Made by a program: the position numbers and the translations under genes
Shown here: piece by piece, positions 42,603-47,995 of the stretch
How the letters are laid out: each line of letters opens with the position of its first letter
How positions within the stretch are numbered: the stretch's first letter is position 1
Source: Gammaproteobacteria bacterium
GTDB taxonomy: Bacteria > Pseudomonadota > Gammaproteobacteria > Xanthomonadales > Xanthomonadaceae
DNA length: 47,995 nucleotides
Assembly (NCBI GenBank): GCA_025356635.1
Contig: JANXRY010000099.1
Coordinates: 1-47,995, forward strand
Reading direction: 5' to 3'
The notes under the pieces: generated by a model
The model's database searches: none
What the model was told of the DNA's origin: nothing
Seen by the model: only the letters and a program-made list of their open reading frames with translations

Positions 42603-43223
42603 ATGGATGAATCCGACGCCAAGCCACGCATCGCCGACCGTTTTCGCGGCTATTTGCCTGTAGTCGTGGACGTCGAGACCGGCGGTTTCGATTGCAGCCG
42701 GCATGCGTTACTCGAAATCGCCGCAATACCGATCACGATGGACGAGAACGGTACGTTCGCACCAGGCGAAACCATCTCCACGCATGTCCTGCCATTCGCT
42801 GGCTCGGAAATCGATCCGAAGTCTCTGGAAATCACCGGCATCGATCTAGGTCACCCGTTTCTCGATGCCAAGCCCGAGCGCACGGCGCTTGATCTTGTTT
42901 TCCATCACGTCCGCCTCGCGGTGCGTGCCGCCGGTTGCCAACGCGCGATCCTGGTCGGGCACAACGCCCACTTCGATCTCGGCTTTCTCAATGCTGCGGT
43001 TGCCCGCGTCGGCCACAAGCGCAATCCCTTCCATCCCTTCAGCGTGTTCGATACCGTCAGCTTTGGTGGTCTTGCCTATGGGCAGACGGTGCTCAGCCGC
43101 GCCGTGCAGGCTGCAGGCATCGGCTGGGACGGTGATGAGGCGCATTCGGCGGTGTACGATACCGAACGCACCGCACTGTTGTTCTGCCAAGTCCTCAATC
43201 GCTGGCACACCGCCGTCGATTGA
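42603..43223 (+). CDS. rnt: Ribonuclease T
   Basis: This 206-residue DEDDh exonuclease has Exo[12 protein letters not shown] (Asp23, Glu25), Exo[17 protein letters not shown], and Exo[17 protein letters not shown]. The RNase T phrases [20 protein letters not shown] and [20 protein letters not shown] separate it from oligoribonuclease. It trims 3' ends of tRNA and 5S/23S rRNA. It follows the sigma factor after 25 bases. Confidence 0.94.
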   Translation: MDESDAKPRIADRFRGYLPVVVDVETGGFDCSRHALLEIAAIPITMDENGTFAPGETISTHVLPFAGSEIDPKSLEITGIDLGHPFLDAKPERTALDLVFHHVRLAVRAAGCQRAILVGHNAHFDLGFLNAAVARVGHKRNPFHPFSVFDTVSFGGLAYGQTVLSRAVQAAGIGWDGDEAHSAVYDTERTALLFCQVLNRWHTAVD

Positions 43224-43258
43224 ATCCGACATCGCTTGATTCGAACCGGAGCCACGCC

Positions 43259-44215
43259 ATGATCCACAACAGCATTCTTGACACCATCGGCCGCACACCG
43301 ATCGTCCGCATCAACCGCCTCGCGCCGGAAGGCGTGACCATGTATGTCAAGTGCGAATTCTTCAACCCGATGTCCTCGGTGAAGGATCGCTTGGCGCTGG
43401 CGATCATCCTCGACGCCGAAGAGCGCGGCGTACTCAAGCCTGGCCAGATGGTGGTCGAGGCGACCTCGGGCAATACCGGCATCGCCCTGGCGATGGTCTG
43501 CGCTGCGCGCGGCTATCCGTTTGTCGCGATCATGGCCGATTCCTTTTCGATCGAACGACGCAAACTGATGCGTGCGCTCGGTGCCAAGGTTTTGTTGTCG
43601 CCAGCCGCAGAACGCGCCACCGGCATGCTCAAGCGCGCCGAGGAATTCGCCGCCAAACACGGTGCCTTCTACGCGCAGCAATTCGATAACCCCGCAAATC
43701 CCGCCTACCACCGCAACACTACGGGCCCGGAAATCCTCCAGGATTTCGCCGGCAAGCGCCTGGACTGGTTCGTCACTGGCTGGGGAACGGGCGGCACGCT
43801 GACCGGCGCCGGCCAGATGATCAAGCTGGCGCGCCCGGACACGCAAATCGTTACTTGCGAACCGGCGGTCGCGGCGATGCTCGCCGGCAAGGACTGGTCG
43901 CCGCACAAGATCCAGGGCTGGACGCCGAATCTGGTGCCGTCGGTGCTCGATCGCAGCATCTATGACCACAACCTGCCGGTGACCGACGAAGTGGCGCGCG
44001 ACACTGCACGCGCGCTGGCGCACAAGGAAGGCATCTTCTGCGGCATCTCTGCCGGCGGCACTTTCGCTGCCGCGCTACAAGTGGCGCACGAACTGGCGAA
44101 ACCTGGCGACGTGATCCTGGCGATGCTACCCGATACCGGCGAGCGCTACCTGTCGACCTTCCTGTTCGAAGGCGTCAACGAAGGCTCGGACGATGAGTGG
44201 TTGGCGTCGTTGTAG
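43259..44215 (+). CDS. cysK: O-acetylserine sulfhydrylase (cysteine synthase)
   Basis: This protein has 318 residues from the ATG at 43259. A longer frame overlaps the rnt stop and has no ribosome site. The PLP lysine is Lys42 in SSVKDR, with the TSGNTGIALAM loop, the GTGGTLTGAG phosphate loop, and PDTGERYLSTFLFEG. It makes cysteine from O-acetylserine and sulfide. Assignment to CysK rather than CysM is likely but not certain. Confidence 0.9.
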   Translation: MIHNSILDTIGRTPIVRINRLAPEGVTMYVKCEFFNPMSSVKDRLALAIILDAEERGVLKPGQMVVEATSGNTGIALAMVCAARGYPFVAIMADSFSIERRKLMRALGAKVLLSPAAERATGMLKRAEEFAAKHGAFYAQQFDNPANPAYHRNTTGPEILQDFAGKRLDWFVTGWGTGGTLTGAGQMIKLARPDTQIVTCEPAVAAMLAGKDWSPHKIQGWTPNLVPSVLDRSIYDHNLPVTDEVARDTARALAHKEGIFCGISAGGTFAAALQVAHELAKPGDVILAMLPDTGERYLSTFLFEGVNEGSDDEWLASL

Positions 44216-44238
44216 GCGCAATTTATCCGCCACTGCGT

Positions 44239-44505
44239 TTACGATTTTCGAAATCGTCCAGCCACAGCGTTCCAGATGCCGTAGGCGCTGATCAGGATCC
44301 ATGCGGTTTCGATGAACAGTACCGACCAGTTCAGTTCCTTTGCGTACCAGACCGGAATCAATATTCCCGCCGAACCAACCAGATTGAGCAAGGAGAACAG
44401 CACGCCATTACCGTTCATCCGGCGCGCCTGCAACGCCCCGTAGGCTGCGAGCACCATCAGCACGCCGGCGAAGCCGACGAAGTCGTACCAACGCAAGTCC
44501 ATCAT
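44239..44505 (-). CDS. Small membrane protein, CBU_0592-like family
   Basis: This protein has 88 residues from the ATG at 44505, whose first bases overlap the rlmB TGA (ATGA). Three hydrophobic helices are visible: DFVGFAGVLMVLAAYGALQ, LFSLLNLVGSAGILIPVWY and SVLFIETAWILISAYGIW. The layout matches the small CBU_0592 transporter-like membrane family as I recall it. The function is unknown. It ends 23 bases from the convergent cysK. Confidence 0.75.
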   Translation of the reverse strand: MMDLRWYDFVGFAGVLMVLAAYGALQARRMNGNGVLFSLLNLVGSAGILIPVWYAKELNWSVLFIETAWILISAYGIWNAVAGRFRKS

Positions 44506-45257
44506 TTCGCCGCTCCCATTCGTTGCCGCACCGCTTCGAACAGGGCGATGCCGGTGGCCACGGAAACATTCAGGCTTTCCATCGTCCCGGGCATCGGAAT
44601 GCTGACCAGCGCGTCGCAATGCTCGCGCGTCAATCGGCGCATGCCCTCGCCTTCGCCACCGAGCACCAGGGCGACGTTGCCACGTAGATCGATAGCGTGG
44701 ATGCCCGCGCTCGCTTCGCCATCAAGACCGTAGATCCAGACGCCGGCTTCCTTGAGGGAACGCAAGGTGCGCGCGAGGTTGGTGACGCTGATCACCGGAA
44801 TACGATCAGCAGCGCCAGCAGAGGTTTTGCGCACGGTTGCGTTGATCGGCGCGGCCTTGTCTTTGGGAATGATCACCGCGGTCACGCCGGCAGCGGCCGC
44901 GCTGCGCAGGCAGGCGCCGAGATTGTGCGGATCTTGCACGCCGTCGAGCACCAGCAACAGCGCCTTGCCTTCGGCGGCTTCGAGCAGCGCCGGCAGTTCG
45001 GCTTCTTGCGCCTGCTTGGGCGCCTCGTAGCGGGCGATCACGCCTTGGTGACGCAGTCCGCCGGCGACACCGTCAAGTGCCTGCAGAGCGATCCGGCGCA
45101 CCGAGATTTCGCGACGACGCGCGGTCTCTTCGATCTCGGTCAGGCGCGGATTCTTGCCGCCGGCTTCGATCAGAATTTCCAGTACGTGGCTGCTGTCGTG
45201 CTCCAACGCGGCGGACACAGCATTGATACCGGCGATCCAGTGACTCGTCTTGCTCAT
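44502..45257 (-). CDS. rlmB: 23S rRNA (guanosine2251-2'-O)-methyltransferase RlmB
   Basis: This 251-residue SpoU-family enzyme has an N-terminal substrate-binding domain (HWIAGINAVSAALEH). The SPOUT domain motifs are LVLDGVQDPHNLGACLRSAA, LRGNVALVLGGEGEGM, and IPMPGTMESLNVSVATGI. It methylates G2251 in the P loop of 23S rRNA. It follows rnr after 4 bases, the usual rnr-rlmB order. Confidence 0.96.
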   Translation of the reverse strand: MSKTSHWIAGINAVSAALEHDSSHVLEILIEAGGKNPRLTEIEETARRREISVRRIALQALDGVAGGLRHQGVIARYEAPKQAQEAELPALLEAAEGKALLLVLDGVQDPHNLGACLRSAAAAGVTAVIIPKDKAAPINATVRKTSAGAADRIPVISVTNLARTLRSLKEAGVWIYGLDGEASAGIHAIDLRGNVALVLGGEGEGMRRLTREHCDALVSIPMPGTMESLNVSVATGIALFEAVRQRMGAAK

Positions 45258-45261
45258 GCCT

Positions 45262-47628
45262 TCATTCCGCCCAGGTTTTCTTTTTCTGCGGTTTTGCCGG
45301 CTCGGCCAGCTTGAAGTCGATACGCTTGTCTTCGACGCTGGCTTTCAAAACCAATACTCGCACCGGATCGCCGAGCCGGTAGGTCGTGCCCTTGCGTTCG
45401 CCGCGAAGCGCCTTGCGCAACGGATCGAAATGATAATAGTCGTGCGGCAACTGGGTCACGTGGACCAGGCCATTGACCTTGGATTCCACCAACTCGACGA
45501 ACAAGCCGAATGAGGTCACGCCGCTGATCACGCCATCGAATTCGCTGCCGACGTGCTGCTCCATCCACGCGCTGCGGTAGCGTTCGTCGACCTCGCGCTC
45601 GGCCTCGTCGGCGCGGCGCTCCTTTTCCGAACATTGCAGGCACAGTTTCGCCATTTCTTCAGCCGAGTAACCGAAGCCATCTTCATTGCCCTGCAACAGC
45701 GCGTGCTTGATCGAGCGGTGCAGCAGCAGATCGGGATAGCGACGGATCGGCGAAGTGAAGTGGCCGTAGGCCTCCAGCGCCAGGCCGAAGTGGCCTTTGT
45801 TGTCGGTCGAATACACCGCCATACTCTGCGAACGCAGCAGCACGGTTTCCAGCAGCGCGGCATCGGGGCGTTCGCGGATCTTTTTGAGCAGGACGGTGAA
45901 GTCCTTGGGCGTGACCACGCTATACGCTGGCAAGCGCAGGCCGAACTCGGAAAGGTATTCGAGCAGGTCGGCGAATTTGGATTCCGGCGGCCGGTCGTGC
46001 ACGCGGAACGGCGCCGGCACTTTTTTCTTCAGGATGAAGCGCGCCGCCTCGACGTTGGCGGCGATCATGCATTCCTCGATCAACTTGTGCGCGTCGTTGC
46101 GTTCGAGCATGCCGGCCTGAGTCACTTCGCCCTTGGCGTCGAGGACGAAGCGGGTCTCGCTGGAACTGAACTCGATCGCGCCGCGTTGCGCGCGCGCCTT
46201 GGCCAGCACTTCGAACAACTGATGCAGGCGTTCGACATGCGGCAGCACCGCGCCGATCTGGGTGCGCGCCTCTTCGTCCTTTTCGCCGACCGCCTTCCAT
46301 ACCTGTGTGTAATTAAGGCGTGCATGCGAACGCATCACCGCTTCGTAGAATTTCGAGCCGGTGACCTGGCCCTGGAAATCGACGTGCATGTCGCAGACGA
46401 AGCAGAGCCGGTCGACCTTCGGATTGAGCGAGCAGATGCCGTTCGACAAAGTTTCCGGCAGCATCGGCACGACGAAACCCGGAAAGTACACCGAGGTGCC
46501 ACGCAATGTCGCCTCGTCGTCAAGCGCGGTGCCCGGCCGCACGTAGTGGGAAACGTCGGCGATCGCGACGATCAGGCGGAAGCCCTTGTGGTCGGTCTCG
46601 CACCAGACCGCGTCGTCGAAGTCCTTGGCGTCTTCGCCGTCGATGGTGACCAGCGGCAGCTTGCGCAGGTCGGTGCGCACGCGCGCTTCCTCGGCCGGCA
46701 CTTCCAGCGGCACCGCAGCGGCCTCGGCCAGGGTCTCTTCGTTGAATGCGTGCGGCAGGTTGTGGCCGTGGATCGCCACCTCGACCAGATGCGAAGGCGT
46801 GAGCTTGTCGCCGAGTACCACCAACACCTTGCCGATCGGTGGTCGCCCGCGCGAGGGTGGCTCGACGATTTCGCAGACCACAAGTTGGCCTTCGCGAGCA
46901 CCATTGCGCGCGTCCGGCGGAATCAGCAGTTCGGTCAGCACGCGGCGATCGTCCGGCACCACCATGCCGATGCCGGCGCGCTCGCTGTAACGGCCAACCA
47001 GCCGGGTCATGCGCCGTTCGAGCACTTCAACGATGGCCGCTTCGCGGCGGCCGCGATGGTCGACGCCTGTCACGCTGACCAGCACGCGATCGCCGTGCAG
47101 GGCCTTGCGCATTTCGCCCGGCGGCAGGAACAGGTCGTCGCCACCCTTCTCCGGCTTGAGGAAGCCGAAGCCATCGGGATGAGCGATCACCACGCCGGCG
47201 ATCAGGTCCAGTTGCTCGACCACGGCGAAGCCGCCGCGGCGGTTCATCAGCAATTGGCCATCGCGCAACATGGCATTGAGTCGGCGCGACAAGGCTTCAA
47301 GCCGGTCGGGCGCGGTCAGCTTCAGGGCCCGGGAAATTTCCTCCACGTTCAACGGACCTGGCGCGTCGGACAGGAACGCGATTAGCGCTTCGCGGCTGAT
47401 GATTGGGTTCTCGTAGCGCTCGGATTCGCGGCCGGCGTGGGGATCGGAGCGACGGCGTGACGTTCCAGCTTTGGGACCGCCGGGCTTGCCAGGGCCCTTG
47501 CGGGCAGGCTTGGAAGTGGACTTGGCCGCGGGTTTGGCCGGGGCTTTGCCGGGTGAGCTGAGCTTGATGCTGTCGGGCAGCCACGGCGGGCGTTTGCCGC
47601 CGGCGGGCTTCTTGGTCGATTTCGTCAT
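45262..47628 (-). CDS. rnr: Ribonuclease R
   Basis: This protein has 788 residues from the ATG at 47628. A basic, Lys/Pro/Ala-rich N-terminal extension (about residues 1-70) precedes the HTH/cold-shock part. The RNB catalytic core has VTIDGEDAKDFDDAVW with metal-binding aspartates. The S1 domain near the end has GVISGVTSFGLFVELVE. The C-terminal tail is short (PAKPQKKKTWAE). It degrades structured RNA 3' to 5'. In E. coli the basic low-complexity region is at the C-terminus, so its place here is different. Confidence 0.96.
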   Translation of the reverse strand: MTKSTKKPAGGKRPPWLPDSIKLSSPGKAPAKPAAKSTSKPARKGPGKPGGPKAGTSRRRSDPHAGRESERYENPIISREALIAFLSDAPGPLNVEEISRALKLTAPDRLEALSRRLNAMLRDGQLLMNRRGGFAVVEQLDLIAGVVIAHPDGFGFLKPEKGGDDLFLPPGEMRKALHGDRVLVSVTGVDHRGRREAAIVEVLERRMTRLVGRYSERAGIGMVVPDDRRVLTELLIPPDARNGAREGQLVVCEIVEPPSRGRPPIGKVLVVLGDKLTPSHLVEVAIHGHNLPHAFNEETLAEAAAVPLEVPAEEARVRTDLRKLPLVTIDGEDAKDFDDAVWCETDHKGFRLIVAIADVSHYVRPGTALDDEATLRGTSVYFPGFVVPMLPETLSNGICSLNPKVDRLCFVCDMHVDFQGQVTGSKFYEAVMRSHARLNYTQVWKAVGEKDEEARTQIGAVLPHVERLHQLFEVLAKARAQRGAIEFSSSETRFVLDAKGEVTQAGMLERNDAHKLIEECMIAANVEAARFILKKKVPAPFRVHDRPPESKFADLLEYLSEFGLRLPAYSVVTPKDFTVLLKKIRERPDAALLETVLLRSQSMAVYSTDNKGHFGLALEAYGHFTSPIRRYPDLLLHRSIKHALLQGNEDGFGYSAEEMAKLCLQCSEKERRADEAEREVDERYRSAWMEQHVGSEFDGVISGVTSFGLFVELVESKVNGLVHVTQLPHDYYHFDPLRKALRGERKGTTYRLGDPVRVLVLKASVEDKRIDFKLAEPAKPQKKKTWAE

Positions 47629-47691
47629 GCGCGAATGGTACACCCCGGCCGCTGGCCGGACCCTGACGGGCGGGCCCCGGATGGGTTAAAA

Positions 47692-47720
47692 TTGACAACA
47701 GCCACGCCGGTCTCTAGATT
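47692..47720 (+). promoter_or_regulatory. Promoter of tRNA-Leu
   Basis: TTGACA (47692-47697) and TAGATT (47715-47720) are spaced by exactly 17 bases, about 22 bases before the tRNA. Confidence 0.88.
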
Positions 47721-47742
47721 GCGCGGCTCGCGTTTCCGGCCT

Positions 47743-47827
<85 letters not shown>

Positions 47828-47848
47828 GTGCCGGAATGCAAACTCAAG

Positions 47849-47869
47849 ACCCGCCTCGGCGGGTTTTTT
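47849..47869 (+). terminator. Terminator after tRNA-Leu
   Basis: A 6-bp stem (47849-47854 with 47859-47864) is followed by six T residues, 22 bases after the tRNA 3' end. Confidence 0.88.
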
Positions 47870-47879
47870 GTTGCCTGGC

Positions 47880-47924
47880 GTCCGCTGCCGGGGGAAGATC
47901 CGTAAGCTCCCCCGTCAAGCGGAC
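47880..47924. repeat. Nested inverted repeats at the transposase end
   Basis: GTCCGC (47880-47885) pairs with GCGGAC (47919-47924). Inside it, GGGGGA (47890-47895) pairs with TCCCCC (47908-47913). The structure overlaps the transposase stop codon and may mark the terminal part of the element. I cannot fix the exact IS boundary without the other end. Confidence 0.45.
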
Positions 47925-47995
47925 ACTTCTAAAGTAGAGCTTTCGGCGTTGAGTTGACGGAACTTGATCGGCGTCATGCCGTCGAGGGAATCGTG
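47915..47995 (-). mobile_element. IS3-family transposase, C-terminal end (partial)
   Basis: The minus-strand frame entering from the right edge reads HDSLDGMTPIKFRQLNAESS and ends TLEVSA before TGA (47917-47915). The HxSLxGxTPxxF pattern is the conserved C-terminus of IS3-family OrfB (DDE integrase) proteins. Only 26 residues are visible, so completeness is unknown. It lies about 45 bases beyond the tRNA-Leu terminator. Confidence 0.7.

Overview
The window is GC-rich DNA from a gammaproteobacterium. Gene orders such as rpsP-rimM-trmD-rplS, ribF-ileS-lspA-ispH and rplU-rpmA-obgE, together with the style of the extragenic palindromic repeats, point to the Lysobacterales (Xanthomonadales), perhaps Rhodanobacteraceae. 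That placement is inference, because no rRNA lies in the window. Coding density is very high. Most genes are housekeeping and many are joined by 1-4 base stop/start overlaps.

Layout. 1-5600 is the accessory-looking end. It holds the mutS tail, an uncharacterised secreted protein, an EXORDIUM/PHI-1-like gene that seems to have lost its start and signal peptide, an NTF2-like exported protein, and a two-gene unit for an outer-membrane cytochrome-porin fusion (Cyc2-like) plus a dihaem c4-like lipoprotein. That unit lies behind an FNR/DNR-type palindrome. 5641-9615 is translation and targeting on the minus strand: hslR, rplS, trmD, rimM, rpsP, ffh. ypjD follows on plus. 10492-19006 is radA, tRNA-Thr, ispH, lspA, ileS, ribF and murJ on minus. 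19042-21331 holds rpsT (plus) and obgE-rpmA-rplU (minus). 21433-24680 is uvrA plus a thioesterase.

24745-32234 is mixed metabolism: a PCu(A)C copper chaperone, a DUF4139 protein, an ECI1-like enoyl-CoA isomerase, a PstS-OmpA fusion, a DUF1289-NUDIX-sulfurtransferase operon, an FKBP-like protein with an altered active site, and a crotonase. A small gene resembling an RnfB tail is coupled to nth (32249-33054). 33043-38892 is a phosphate block: a porin O/P with a putative Pho box, then a better Pho box and pstSCAB-phoU. 38951-42059 is a tandem glycine riboswitch driving gcvP. The rest holds an ECF-type sigma factor, RNase T, cysteine synthase, a small membrane protein, rlmB, rnr, tRNA-Leu and the end of an IS3-family transposase.

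I did not find a clear undescribed multi-gene defence or mobile system. The best leads are the Cyc2-like unit with its FNR-type site, the decapitated EXORDIUM-like gene, the PstS-OmpA fusion, the RnfB-tail small gene, and two unrelated perfect palindromes placed between convergent genes. The only stretch of about 300 bases without a gene (38893-39200) is filled by the glycine riboswitch.
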